64,000 nt of DNA, taken from IMG/VR virus record IMGVR_UViG_3300025030_000010, positions 1 through 64,000 of that record; one strand, 5' to 3'. Both the position numbers and the translations under genes were made by a program. This DNA is from a virus. This document shows, piece after piece, positions 1-8,521 of this stretch (position 1 is the stretch's first letter; the number at the start of each line of letters is the position of its first letter). Below the pieces are notes generated by a model, which saw nothing but the letters and a program-made list of their open reading frames with translations, made no database searches and had not been told where the DNA came from.

Positions 1-5
1 CCCCC

Positions 6-1475
6 GTGGACAAGATCAATAAAGTCCTCGCGGAGCGTTCTCTAGCCGAGTTCGTTCGACAGCTCTGGCCGTATATCGACCCGCATCCGTACGTTCATGG
101 GTGGCACATCGACGCAATATGCGAGCACATGGAAGCGGTCGTTAATGGCGACATCAAGCGAATTCTGATCAACATTCCGCCTCGTCACATGAAATCGATC
201 AGCATTTCCGTGGGATTATGCCCGTGGGCGTGGTTGAAGAAGCCCGCACTACAATTCTTATACAGTTCCTACGCTTCAGGATTGTCTATACGCGACGGAG
301 TGAAAGCTCGACGGGTAATTGACAGCCCCGTGTATAAAGCACGCTGGAAAGACAAATTTACGCTTACCTCTGACCAGAACACAAAGATTCGTTTCGACAA
401 CAAAGAAGGCGGCTACCGCATCTCGACCTCCGTCGATGGTATGACAACGGGCGAGGGCGGCGACATCATCGTAATTGACGACCCCAACAACGTTAAAGAA
501 ACCGAGTCGGATGTAACTCGAAATTCCACGAACTCATGGTTTGACGAAGTTATGCAGTCTCGTTTCAATGACCCGAAGACAGGCGCTCTCGTGGTCATTC
601 AGCAAAGAACGCACTCGAACGATCTTTCGGGACATATTTTGAAGAAGTACGGTACCGGAGAGTATTATCATTTGGTTCTTCCCGCAGAGTATGAGATAGG
701 TACCAAGAGTCGATCTTTCGGCGGGTGGGTTGATCCTAGAACTGAAGAAGGTGAACTTCTTTGGAAAGAGCGCTTCGGAGTTGACGAGGTGGCTAGGCTC
801 AAAGTAGCTCTCGGTGCCTATGCAGCAGCAGGACAGTTGCAACAGCGTCCTTCCCCTCGTGATGGGGGAATTGTTCCGATCAAAGCGTTTCAGCGATATG
901 TAAAACCGCCTTCTCAAGAAGAGATAATGCGTCTCTCTCTTGTATTTGATACCGCACAGAAAGACAAAGAGCTGAACGACTTCTCTGTTTGTCAGGTGTG
1001 GGCCGAGACTTCGCGGGGATACTATCTCCTATTTGTGTGGCGTAAAAAGGTTCTTTTCCCCGAACTCGAACGCATGGCAATCGCTCTTTGCGAAGAGTGG
1101 TGTCCCCACGAAGTAATCATCGAGGACAAATCGTCGGGTACCTCGCTGATACAGTGCTTGAAGGAGCGCACGAAGTTTCCGATTATCGGAGACGACCCAG
1201 GCTCACAAAGTAAAGTGCTGAGAATGGAGAACGAATCGACGCTGATCGAATCTGGCAAAGTCTACATACCCGACGATAAAGATTGTCCGCCGCCTTGGCT
1301 AGTAGACTTCGAGGAAGAGTGTCTTGTGTTTCCTAACGGCGAGCATGACGATCAGATCGACCCGATGTCCATGTATCTGAAGCGCGTTCGATTGAGAAGA
1401 CAAAGAGGACCTGTTATCGTTGCGCCGCAGATTGGCGGCGATCTGGAGAAACCTTGCGCTTTCGCTGGATGTTAG
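6..1475 (+). CDS. terL: Terminase large subunit (packaging ATPase/nuclease)
   Basis: Packages the phage genome into proheads by ATP-driven translocation and cuts the concatemer. The 489-residue length is normal for the family. Seen: a Walker A-like PPRHMKS (residues 58-64), Walker B IVIDD (155-159), a QQRTH coupling motif near 200, and a C-terminal RNase H-like nuclease with acidic motifs VFDTAQKD (~313), IIEDKSSG (~376) and HDDQID (~447). The P-loop lacks the GKT form, as in many phage terminases. The start is GTG, 5 bases from the window edge, so its ribosome binding site and any small terminase gene lie outside. It heads the + strand late region. Confidence 0.96.
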   Translation: MDKINKVLAERSLAEFVRQLWPYIDPHPYVHGWHIDAICEHMEAVVNGDIKRILINIPPRHMKSISISVGLCPWAWLKKPALQFLYSSYASGLSIRDGVKARRVIDSPVYKARWKDKFTLTSDQNTKIRFDNKEGGYRISTSVDGMTTGEGGDIIVIDDPNNVKETESDVTRNSTNSWFDEVMQSRFNDPKTGALVVIQQRTHSNDLSGHILKKYGTGEYYHLVLPAEYEIGTKSRSFGGWVDPRTEEGELLWKERFGVDEVARLKVALGAYAAAGQLQQRPSPRDGGIVPIKAFQRYVKPPSQEEIMRLSLVFDTAQKDKELNDFSVCQVWAETSRGYYLLFVWRKKVLFPELERMAIALCEEWCPHEVIIEDKSSGTSLIQCLKERTKFPIIGDDPGSQSKVLRMENESTLIESGKVYIPDDKDCPPPWLVDFEEECLVFPNGEHDDQIDPMSMYLKRVRLRRQRGPVIVAPQIGGDLEKPCAFAGC

Positions 1476-1485
1476 GAGGCTCAGT

Positions 1486-1689
1486 TTGTGCGACTTCATA
1501 AATGCTTACTGTTGGAAGGAAAATGTCAAAGTCATGTGCGACAACACACCTCATGTTGCGTGCCGTACGCTGCGCGATGCTATCGAGAAAAATCAGGAGA
1601 AAGAAAATGGCGACACTGAACGAAATCTTTCGGAGAATCATTCTAGCAAACGAACTGAGCGACAATCTGAAGTACGTTCACAGATTTAG
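1486..1689 (+). CDS. Possible small overlapping ORF before the endolysin
   Basis: An AGGAGG at 1474-1479 directly follows the terminase stop and must serve something. Three frames are open here: a TTG start at 1486 (this entry, ~67 residues, rich in charged residues), a GTG at 1488 giving a 43-residue Cys/Arg-rich peptide ending at 1619, and an upstream extension of the endolysin frame from 1502. The TTG reading has the most protein-like composition but overlaps the endolysin start by about 80 bases. No function can be given. Confidence 0.25.
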   Translation: MCDFINAYCWKENVKVMCDNTPHVACRTLRDAIEKNQEKENGDTERNLSENHSSKRTERQSEVRSQI

Positions 1690-2185
1690 CGATGCTGACG
1701 GTGTGCGCTCCGGAAAGTCCGGATACAGCTTCGGCATTTCTCAGTTCGATACGCAGAACAACGATCAGGCGTTGAAGTGTCTGAGAGAGTGCGGTTTCAC
1801 CGAAGCTGAAATCACAGGCATCGTGAAGCAGACGATTGACGTGAAGCCTCTTGCCGCACGTCTCGCTGCTCACGCCGACATTATCGCGAAGTATGACAGC
1901 GAGCAGTTGTCCTACTGTCTGAACAAGGCGATCAACTTCGACATCGATCACGGCATTCAGATTGCGAACGTTTCGGCAATGTTAGCCGGAGCCGATTACG
2001 TGAATCAGTACGGTTCACAGGGCAACGGCGCTCGTGCATACTACAAAGGGTTAGGGCGACCCATAACCGCTGAAGACGTGCTTCAATTCAAGTTGACGCA
2101 AACGAAGTACGGCAGAGAACATCCGGACGACTGCCACAGGCGCTATAACAATCTCGTTCGAATTTATAAAGAAATGACGAAGTAG
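1607..2185 (+). CDS. Probable lysozyme-like endolysin
   Basis: 192 residues from the ATG at 1607, preceded by AGGAGAAAGAAA; an upstream in-frame ATG at 1502 lacks a good ribosome binding site. The N-terminal half has a block SGKSGYSFGISQFD preceded by HRFSDADG, resembling the substrate-binding core of phage lysozyme/transglycosylase folds, and the C-terminal part has the GNGARAYYKG stretch also common in muralytic proteins. Expected role is peptidoglycan cleavage at lysis. The next gene is a small hydrophobic protein fitting a holin, which supports a lysis pair. The exact family and catalytic residue are not certain; a virion-associated muramidase is the alternative. Confidence 0.55.
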   Translation: MATLNEIFRRIILANELSDNLKYVHRFSDADGVRSGKSGYSFGISQFDTQNNDQALKCLRECGFTEAEITGIVKQTIDVKPLAARLAAHADIIAKYDSEQLSYCLNKAINFDIDHGIQIANVSAMLAGADYVNQYGSQGNGARAYYKGLGRPITAEDVLQFKLTQTKYGREHPDDCHRRYNNLVRIYKEMTK

Positions 2186-2214
2186 CACCACATCAACAGG
2201 AGGAGGAAATCAAA

Positions 2215-2397
2215 ATGGTAAGTTCGAGCACAGCAGCAACTCTTGTCGGCGTAGCCGTCGCAGCAGGCACCGCAGCACAGCCTGTCCTCAACGCAGTTCA
2301 GGGTACCATGAACACAGGCGACTGGACTAATCTCGCAGCCGCAGTGGGCATGGCGATCTTCGGCTGGTTCACCAGGTTCAAAACCAAAACCCCGTAG
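2215..2397 (+). CDS. Small two-helix membrane protein, holin candidate
   Basis: 60 residues with ribosome binding site AGGAGGAAATCAAA. Two hydrophobic stretches (about residues 7-27 and 38-51) are joined by a short polar loop, and the C-terminus is basic (RFKTKT). Size, topology and location right after the probable endolysin match small class II holins. Nothing else identifies it; a small membrane protein of other function is possible. Confidence 0.5.
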   Translation: MVSSSTAATLVGVAVAAGTAAQPVLNAVQGTMNTGDWTNLAAAVGMAIFGWFTRFKTKTP

Positions 2398-2433
2398 TAG
2401 ATTCACAAATCTCACAACCAACAGGAGATTACA

Positions 2434-2868
2434 TTGAAAAAAGAATTCATGATTAATGGAAGTTTGACAGTCGCACCCGCAGCAGTCGGAGCAATTCAGA
2501 TTTCTGTGCCTGCTGGCGGAGCGATAACTCTGAAATCACCCGTCTTCTCGTGTGACAAGATCACCGTGACTCTCGCGCTCGTAGAAGATGCCTCGTTCGC
2601 TGCTGCCGGAACTGTCATTGTTCCGAAAAGTAAGATCAGGGGACTCTCGACCGCATCGAGAGCAACTGTTAAAGCTATCACTGGCGCAGTGGTGGTCAAC
2701 GGCGGCGCAGTTGCGACACTCGAAGCTCTCACCGTTCAAGCGGTCGCAAACAACGTTCCGCTTTCCGGATGCTGGGTTCTACAGCCCGGCAAAAACTATC
2801 TCGTGACGATCACTAACAACAACGCTGCCGCAGCCGCAGTCGATTTCACGCTCAAGCTGGAGGAGTAA
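2434..2868 (+). CDS. Hypothetical small virion-type protein
   Basis: 144 residues from a TTG start at 2434, well spaced from ACAGGAGATTACA; an ATG at 2449 is the alternative. The sequence is Ala/Val/Thr-rich and predicted mainly beta (alternating hydrophobic residues, a V-T-I-T-N-N-N run near the end), as in small capsid decoration or head-fibre proteins. It sits between the lysis pair and the portal gene, 3 bases before the latter. No recognised family. Confidence 0.6.
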   Translation: MKKEFMINGSLTVAPAAVGAIQISVPAGGAITLKSPVFSCDKITVTLALVEDASFAAAGTVIVPKSKIRGLSTASRATVKAITGAVVVNGGAVATLEALTVQAVANNVPLSGCWVLQPGKNYLVTITNNNAAAAAVDFTLKLEE

Positions 2869-2871
2869 TCG

Positions 2872-4167
2872 ATGCGGACAACTCCCGTAAGAAAATCTAA
2901 AGCCAATCTCTCAGAGGTTGGCTCAACAGGTCTTCGTGAGTTCGGCGGTCAGATCAATGAGGAGTTTCTTCGTCAACTTTCTGGCATAAAAGGACTCAAG
3001 ACTTTCGGAGAAATGCGCGACAACGATCCTACGATTGGCGCAATTCTCTTCGTTATCGACAAGCTGCTTCGCAACGTGAAGTGGAAAGCAGAACCTGCCA
3101 GCGCAGACCCTCGCGCTGTAGCTGAAGCTAACTTTCTCGCTGAGTGCAAAGATGATATGGAACACTCGTGGGAAGATACGATCAGCGAGATTCTGTCCAT
3201 GCTCACTTACGGCTTTGCGCCTCTTGAGAAAGTCTACAAGATACGCGCAGGAGTCGAAACAACGAACAAAAGCTTCTATAGCAAGTACAAAGACGGTCGC
3301 GTGGGCTGGAGGAAACTGCCCTTGCGAGCACAAGAGACGGTATGGGGTTGGAATCGTGACGCTGATGGTGACGTTGAGAGCTTAGAGCAGTTGCCTCCGT
3401 TCGGTCAGAAAGTCACCATTCCCGTATCGAAGCTCCTGCTTTTCAGGACCGTGAGTTACAAGAATAACCCGCAAGGGCGCAGCATTCTCAGAAACTCGTA
3501 TCGTCCGTGGCACTTCAAGAAGCGCATTGAAGAAATCGAGGGCATAGGCATCGAACGCGACTTGGCGGGTCTTCCCGTTGCTCACGTTCCGGCTAGTATG
3601 CTCTCGCCTAACGCATCGCCAGAAGAAAAAGCGACTCTCGCTGTTATCAGACAGATGGTAACTAGCATTCGTCGCGACACTCAAGAGGGTATCGTGTTCC
3701 CGCTTGTCTACGACTCGGACAAGAACCTGATGTATAAGCTTGAGTTGCTGAACTCGGGTGGAGCAAGACAGTTCGACACTAGCCAGATTGTTGACAGATA
3801 CGACAAGCGCATAGCCATGACCGTGCTTGCCGACTTCATCTTTCTGGGTCAGAGTAAAGTCGGCTCCTTCGCACTGTCGAGCGATAAAACCGATATGTTT
3901 GCAGCCAGTCTCGGTGCATGGCTGAACGACATCGCGGCAGTGTTCAACAGAGACGCAGTGCCGCAACTCATGAAGCTCAATAGCGTTCCGCCTGAGTTTT
4001 GGCCGAAGCTTGTTCCTGGCGACATCGAGAAAGCGGACATCACGAAGTTTGCCGACGCCGTGTCCAAACTGCTTCTCTGCGGTGCTCTTCTTCCGAGCGA
4101 TGATCTTAACGATAAAAGCAGGGTCATGTTGGAACTTCCGCTTGTTGAGTCAGACGGTAACAGCTAA
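2872..4167 (+). CDS. Portal protein (DUF935/Mu gp29-like)
   Basis: 431 residues. Forms the dodecameric portal ring at the capsid vertex through which DNA enters and leaves. The region MRDNDPTIGAILFVIDKLLR near residues 45-65, the following acidic tract with WEDTISEILSML, and RKLPLRAQETVWGW near 145-160 are typical of the DUF935 portal group found in Mu-like heads and many siphoviruses. Order terminase, portal, MuF-like protein, protease/scaffold, capsid is canonical. The stop codon abuts the ATG of the next gene (TAATG), indicating translational coupling. Confidence 0.9.
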   Translation: MRTTPVRKSKANLSEVGSTGLREFGGQINEEFLRQLSGIKGLKTFGEMRDNDPTIGAILFVIDKLLRNVKWKAEPASADPRAVAEANFLAECKDDMEHSWEDTISEILSMLTYGFAPLEKVYKIRAGVETTNKSFYSKYKDGRVGWRKLPLRAQETVWGWNRDADGDVESLEQLPPFGQKVTIPVSKLLLFRTVSYKNNPQGRSILRNSYRPWHFKKRIEEIEGIGIERDLAGLPVAHVPASMLSPNASPEEKATLAVIRQMVTSIRRDTQEGIVFPLVYDSDKNLMYKLELLNSGGARQFDTSQIVDRYDKRIAMTVLADFIFLGQSKVGSFALSSDKTDMFAASLGAWLNDIAAVFNRDAVPQLMKLNSVPPEFWPKLVPGDIEKADITKFADAVSKLLLCGALLPSDDLNDKSRVMLELPLVESDGNS

Positions 4168-5177
4168 TGACGAAGCGCGAAGCAGCAATAGCGGCAATTC
4201 TCGCTGCCGCTGATGGAAACACGTCAAAAATGAAAGCTGCTTTCTTAGCTGCGATAGACGAGCTTAGATTGAATCTCGTTGACTCAGTAGCTCTGGAAGC
4301 AGCTCTTGCCGTGGGTGACATCGAAGCAGCAATAGCGGCAACGCACATCGATGATCTTGAGAATCTTTTCTTCGGAATCGGCATGTCGAATAATGCCTAC
4401 GTTCTGAATGACGAGATGATCAGAGTGTTTGGCATCGGTGCAGCTACCGCGCTGTCGAATCTACCAGAAGCTCTGCAAAAGGCACTAAGTTTCAATCTGC
4501 TGAACGAGAGAGCTGTCAACATCATGCGTCGAGAAGGCGCAGATATGATATCGAATCTGACAGCAAGCAGCAAAGCGGGCGTGAGAGCGATCATGGAACG
4601 CTCGATAGCCGACGGAAGAAATCCAGTCAAGCAAGTTCAAGAAGTCAGACAGCTAATCGGTTTGACTCCGAACTCTGCTCAGGCTGTTTTCAACTTCAGA
4701 AGACAGCTCGAAGAGCAACGCACTCTCGGGTTCAAAGCTCCTGGCGATAGGCGTCTCAGCGCAATAGAGCGCTCGGTTGTAAATCGTCACATGAAAGAAG
4801 GACATCTGACCGATGCTCAAATCGACTCGATGGTTGAGCGATACTTTCAAAGTCTGCTGAACAAAAGAGCCAAAGATGTAGCTCGCACTGAAGCACTGAA
4901 TGCCATTAACAACGGGCAGCTTGAAATGTGGGAGCAAGCTAGGGATGCGGGGTATCTGGACGACGAAGAAGATCGGATGTTCTGGATAGTCACTCATGAC
5001 GATAAGCTCAGAGCGACACACGCTGCAATCCCAGGCATGAACCCGTACGGAGTCAAAATAGGCTCGTTGTTTCTTACACCTTTTGGACTCGTGAGAGGCC
5101 CAGGCGACAGAAATGTAAACTTGATCAACTGTAGATGCGTTTTAGTGATTGGTAGATTCGGAGAAACAATAACCTAA
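4167..5177 (+). CDS. Head morphogenesis protein (SPP1 gp7/Mu F-like)
   Basis: 336 residues. Minor head protein that associates with the portal in SPP1- and Mu-like phages. The C-terminal MuF-type domain is recognisable: ARTEALNAINNGQLEMW near 240, HDDKLRATHAAIPGMN near 278-293, and the closing NCRCVLV near 325. The N-terminal part is helical and Ala-rich. It follows the portal directly with a 1-base stop/start overlap. No toxin or ADP-ribosyltransferase extension follows the MuF domain. Confidence 0.85.
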   Translation: MTKREAAIAAILAAADGNTSKMKAAFLAAIDELRLNLVDSVALEAALAVGDIEAAIAATHIDDLENLFFGIGMSNNAYVLNDEMIRVFGIGAATALSNLPEALQKALSFNLLNERAVNIMRREGADMISNLTASSKAGVRAIMERSIADGRNPVKQVQEVRQLIGLTPNSAQAVFNFRRQLEEQRTLGFKAPGDRRLSAIERSVVNRHMKEGHLTDAQIDSMVERYFQSLLNKRAKDVARTEALNAINNGQLEMWEQARDAGYLDDEEDRMFWIVTHDDKLRATHAAIPGMNPYGVKIGSLFLTPFGLVRGPGDRNVNLINCRCVLVIGRFGETIT

Positions 5178-5193
5178 GGAGAATGTGACAGCC

Positions 5194-5592
5194 ATGGCAA
5201 TAGCTCAGGTAATTTTTAAAGGGGAATTTTCTAAGGTTGACAAAGTTCACAAAGTCGCGTATGGGTGGGCATACGTTACCGAGAGCGATGCGACAACGGT
5301 TGTAGACCACTCAGGCGACACTTGGGACATCGCTCAAGTCGAGAAGACCGCTCACCAGTTTGTGTGCGATTGTCGAGTCGGCGGAGAGAGTCATGTCTTC
5401 AAAGGCGGAGCAGAGCTTGTCGAGTCGCTTGTCTTTTCGAAGGCGGTACAAGAAGCACTCGGCATCGATTTGAAGAAGCAGGGCTGGTTCGTCGGTTTCA
5501 AAATCACGGACGAGACTCTGCTTGAGAAGATTGAAAAAGGCGAGCTTTCGATGTTCAGCATCGGTGGCAACGGAAACAGGGAGGCGATTTAA
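5194..5592 (+). CDS. XkdF-type prohead protease
   Basis: About 132 residues; matches the N-terminal part of PBSX XkdF, a putative serine protease (S78-like) that matures the prohead. The segment KVAYGWAYVTESDATTVVDH followed by GDTWD and a later GWFVGFKI...LSMFSIGG pattern is typical. Two starts are possible: GTG at 5185 (only 3 bases from AAGGAG) and ATG at 5194 (12 bases away); I prefer the ATG. The stop overlaps the next gene's start (TAATG), and that gene begins with what is normally the C-terminal part of XkdF, so the protein appears split in two. Confidence 0.75.
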   Translation: MAIAQVIFKGEFSKVDKVHKVAYGWAYVTESDATTVVDHSGDTWDIAQVEKTAHQFVCDCRVGGESHVFKGGAELVESLVFSKAVQEALGIDLKKQGWFVGFKITDETLLEKIEKGELSMFSIGGNGNREAI

Positions 5593-6635
5593 TGCGGACT
5601 AAAGGTAAGGCGACTCACAAACTCAGTGACGTTGTTCTCGATGAAATCTCGTTCGTTGGCAAGGGCGACAACCCTGAAGCGCATGTTCTGCTGCTGAAGA
5701 TCAAGAAAGACAAAGGAAAGCAATCCATCGTCGCCCTGGGTAAAGAGTTCGGCGGTGAAGCGAAAGAAATCGCACTGAAAGAGTGGTTCGACGGCGCCGC
5801 GGGTACTATCCTGAAAGACGCCATGACCTTCGATCAGATCATTAGCAACCAGGAGATTAAGAGCAAAGTGTGGACTCTGGTTTACACGCTCGAAGACTCC
5901 ATCTCCTCTATCATGAACGATAGTGACGTAACCGACAAAGCATCCATGATTCAACAGAGTGTCGATGAATTCAAAGCAGCAATAACCCCAATCGCAAAAC
6001 AAGGAGGAGCAGAAATGCCCGCAGAGCTGAAGAAGAAATTGGAAGAAACTGAGGCAACTGTCGCCACGCTGAAGTCGGAGAAATCCGCACTTGAAGCGGA
6101 GATCGTCACCCTGAAAGCCGCTCCGAAAGCGGGCGACAAGTGCCCCACCTGCGGCGCTGTGAAGAAAGAAGCCGACGGCATCGACAAGTCGGCCCTCCCC
6201 GAAGCTGTGCGCAAGCAGCTCGAAACTCAGGAGCAGGACATCAAGAAGCAGGCTGAGGACATCGCGAAGATGAAAGACGAAGGTCTTACTCGCGAGTACG
6301 TTGCCAAAGCTGTCGAAGTTGGCGCAATAGGCAAATCCGACGAAATCGGCACTCTGCTCAAGGACATCGCGAAACACGACAGCGCCCTGGCTGTCAAAGT
6401 CTTCGACGTGCTGAAAGGCGCAGACACGAAGATTCGCACTGGCGGCCTGTTCACGGAACTCGGCAAAGAAGAAGGCAAAGGCGGAGCATCTGCTTACGAC
6501 ATGATCGTTCAGAAAGCCTCCGAGCTGCGCAAGACCTGCCCGGAACTCAGCGAAGCTCAGGCGTTCACCAAAGTCTACGACACGGATCACGACCTGCGCA
6601 ATCAGCACCTGGCCGAGACTCGCAAGAGCAAGTAA
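5592..6635 (+). CDS. Scaffold-type protein with XkdF C-terminal segment
   Basis: 347 residues. Residues 10-35 (LDEISFVGKGDNPEAHVLLL) resemble the closing strand of XkdF proteins (EIS.V..G.N). A long charged coiled coil follows from about residue 142 (AELKKKLEETEATVATLKSE), then a CPTCG pair near 180 and a polar C-terminus, as in scaffolding proteins that guide capsid assembly and are removed. A perfect Shine-Dalgarno AAGGAGGAG sits in-frame inside the gene just before Met142 at 6015, predicting a separate ~206-residue scaffold product. Position just before decoration and capsid genes supports the role. Confidence 0.7.
   Translation: MRTKGKATHKLSDVVLDEISFVGKGDNPEAHVLLLKIKKDKGKQSIVALGKEFGGEAKEIALKEWFDGAAGTILKDAMTFDQIISNQEIKSKVWTLVYTLEDSISSIMNDSDVTDKASMIQQSVDEFKAAITPIAKQGGAEMPAELKKKLEETEATVATLKSEKSALEAEIVTLKAAPKAGDKCPTCGAVKKEADGIDKSALPEAVRKQLETQEQDIKKQAEDIAKMKDEGLTREYVAKAVEVGAIGKSDEIGTLLKDIAKHDSALAVKVFDVLKGADTKIRTGGLFTELGKEEGKGGASAYDMIVQKASELRKTCPELSEAQAFTKVYDTDHDLRNQHLAETRKSK
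6002..6017 (+). promoter_or_regulatory. Internal ribosome binding site and start in scaffold gene
   Basis: AGGAGGAGCAGAA followed by ATG at 6015, in frame with the enclosing gene (codon 142). Spacing and strength equal those of the true gene starts nearby. Nested scaffold starts are known in phages such as lambda (C/Nu3), which is the model for this call. Confidence 0.6.
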
Positions 6636-6686
6636 CTCTCAACCTGCAACAGTCACATAAAACCGAAACGAGGAGGAAGAACAAAA

Positions 6687-7067
6687 ATGGCAACTGAACA
6701 ACCGCTCTTTAAAGTCGGCACTCTTAAAGCCGCCGCCGATCTTTCCGCAAAGCAGTATCGCTGCTTGAAGGTCACCGCGGACGAAACTCTCAACATCGCA
6801 ACCGCTGCCGGGGAGAACATCTTCGGCGTGCTTCAGGACAAGCCTCTGGCAGGCGCACCCTGCGAAATGATGTGCATCGGCATCACCAAGCTCGTTATCG
6901 GAGCCGGCGGTCTTGCCGCAGGTGCAATCTGGGAAACCGCTGCTGACGGCTCCGGCATCACCGTAGCGGCAGCCAAAGTCGGCCTCGGTACCGTAATCAA
7001 GGGTGGCGCTGCCGGAGAACTGGCAACCGTTTCCATCGGCTTCGCTCAGGGTGCAACAATTCCGTAA
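6687..7067 (+). CDS. DUF2190-type capsid decoration protein
   Basis: 126 residues, ribosome binding site GAGGAGGAAGAAC. Small all-beta protein with the pattern A.DLSAKQYR..KVT...TLN.A.AAGENIFGVLQDKP, typical of DUF2190 proteins, which in other phages stabilise the outside of the capsid. Gly/Ala-rich C-terminal half. Lies directly upstream of the major capsid gene, the usual place for a decoration protein. Confidence 0.8.
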   Translation: MATEQPLFKVGTLKAAADLSAKQYRCLKVTADETLNIATAAGENIFGVLQDKPLAGAPCEMMCIGITKLVIGAGGLAAGAIWETAADGSGITVAAAKVGLGTVIKGGAAGELATVSIGFAQGATIP

Positions 7068-7123
7068 CCTTTAACTTTTCACTAGATAAACAACGTCAAA
7101 ACAATTTAACGGAGGATTTAAAC

Positions 7124-8086
7124 ATGCCGCAACCGACCCCTAGTGATGTGCATATCGACGCAGCGTTGACAAACGTTTCCGTCGCCTATGTGCAGGACGC
7201 ATCCAACTTCATCGCCGACAAGGTGTTCCCTTGCATCCCTGTCAGCAAGCAGTCCGGCAAATACTGGAAGTACGAGAAGGGTGCCTTCTTTCGCGACGAA
7301 GCGAAACGCCGTGCGCCTGGTACCGAATCCGCTGGTGGCGGGTACAAGCTCGGCACCGACGGGTACTACTGCGAGAAGTGGGCCTTCCACAAAGACGTGG
7401 ATGACGATACGGTCGCGAACAGCGATGCCGGAATCGACCCGTTCCGCGATGCAGCTACCTTCTGCATGAACACTCTGCTCATTCGTCGCGAGCGTCTGTT
7501 CATGGACGAGTTCATGAAAACGGGCGTCTGGGGCACCGATGATGTCGGCGGTGTCAACTTCGGCCAGTGGGACGATGAAGTAGCGTCCGACCCGAACGAT
7601 GATGTCAAGCGTGCCCGTCTCAAGATTCTCGGCAGCACGGGCTATCGCCCCAACACTCTGGTCGTGGACATCTTCACCCACGAAGCGCTCAAGAAGCACC
7701 CGCTTATCCAGGCGAAATTTGCCTACTCGAACGCCGCTTCGATCACCACCGCCATGTTGGCGGCGTACTTCGAGGTTGACAACTACTACATCTCGCAGGC
7801 TATCTTCACCGCCAGCGACGAGACGGTAGTAAACCCTGTCATGCAGTTCGTAGCGCCGAAATGCGCTCTGCTCTGCTACAGCGTGAAAACCCCGTCGCTG
7901 CTCCAGCCGACCGCTGGCTACACCATGACCTGGGCCGGCCTGACTGGTCTGAACAACATGGGCATCACGACCAAGCGTTTCCGGATGGAGAACATCGAGT
8001 CCGAGCGCGTCGAGAACCAGTTGTCCATCGAACTGAAGCTGGTCGCCGCCGACATGGGCTACTTCTTCTCCGGCACCGTGAGCTAG
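7124..8086 (+). CDS. Major capsid protein
   Basis: 320 residues, strong ribosome binding site ACGGAGGATTTAAAC. Features of HK97-fold coats of the Mu T/gpE-like kind: ADKVFPCIPVSKQSGKYWKY (residues 29-48), a later FHKDVDDDTVANSD segment, GYRPNTLVVD near 180 and a hydrophobic beta C-terminus. GC content and codon use look more biased than neighbours, consistent with high expression. No N-terminal scaffold domain, consistent with the separate scaffold gene upstream. A stem-loop follows its stop. Confidence 0.88.
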   Translation: MPQPTPSDVHIDAALTNVSVAYVQDASNFIADKVFPCIPVSKQSGKYWKYEKGAFFRDEAKRRAPGTESAGGGYKLGTDGYYCEKWAFHKDVDDDTVANSDAGIDPFRDAATFCMNTLLIRRERLFMDEFMKTGVWGTDDVGGVNFGQWDDEVASDPNDDVKRARLKILGSTGYRPNTLVVDIFTHEALKKHPLIQAKFAYSNAASITTAMLAAYFEVDNYYISQAIFTASDETVVNPVMQFVAPKCALLCYSVKTPSLLQPTAGYTMTWAGLTGLNNMGITTKRFRMENIESERVENQLSIELKLVAADMGYFFSGTVS

Positions 8087-8097
8087 ACTCACTAAAA

Positions 8098-8123
8098 TAG
8101 CGGACCTCTTCGGGGGTCCGCTA
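8098..8123 (+). terminator. Stem-loop after the capsid gene
   Basis: A perfect 9-bp stem TAGCGGACC/GGTCCGCTA with an 8-base loop follows the capsid stop. There is no T-run after it, so it is more likely a partial terminator, processing or mRNA-stabilising hairpin than a full stop, which would raise capsid transcript level over downstream genes. Confidence 0.6.
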
Positions 8124-8146
8124 TACCTCAAAGGAGGTGACTTAAC

Positions 8147-8500
8147 ATGCGGCAATACAATGGTGAATATGGAGGGAGAGTGTTACACCCGTTTAAAGGT
8201 GCGGGTACTTCGTTTATTCGAGGCGCTGTTCTTTCCGCTGAACTCGTGTCCGAATGGCCCTTAGCAAACAGACGTGCTCTGCATGATGCGGGCAGAGTCG
8301 AATGGTTCGGTGCTCCTAACGAAGAAGAAACCGAAGCGCGTGAAGAAGGCGCTGCTACGAAGAAAGAGAAGAAGGAAACGACTCCTCGGGCTCCGAGGGC
8401 ACCCCGCGCTAAGAAAGCAAAGAAGGCGTCCGTCGTAGTCGAGAAAGTCGAAGCAGCTCCCGCAGCAAAACCCGCGAAGCGCGGCGGCAGAACAAAATAA
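8147..8500 (+). CDS. Hypothetical head-region protein with basic tail
   Basis: 117 residues, ribosome binding site AAGGAGGTGACTTAAC. The N-terminal ~55 residues are folded-looking (GRVLHPFKGAGTSFIRGAVL). The C-terminal half is low-complexity Lys/Ala/Arg/Pro (PRAPRAPRAKKAKKA, AKPAKRGGRTK), the kind of unstructured basic tail that could touch DNA or capsid. Lies between capsid and connector genes; function unknown. Confidence 0.65.
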   Translation: MRQYNGEYGGRVLHPFKGAGTSFIRGAVLSAELVSEWPLANRRALHDAGRVEWFGAPNEEETEAREEGAATKKEKKETTPRAPRAPRAKKAKKASVVVEKVEAAPAAKPAKRGGRTK

Positions 8501-8521
8501 ATTGAGGAGGTGATTTAAGAT

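Noticed and set aside
8098-8123. Capsid stem-loop as a full terminator
   Set aside because: No T-run follows, so it is reported only as a hairpin of uncertain effect.
5589-8155. Long antisense open frames opposite the scaffold and capsid genes
   Set aside because: They mirror strongly biased coding on the + strand, have no ribosome binding sites and no recognisable domains; GC-rich codon bias explains them.
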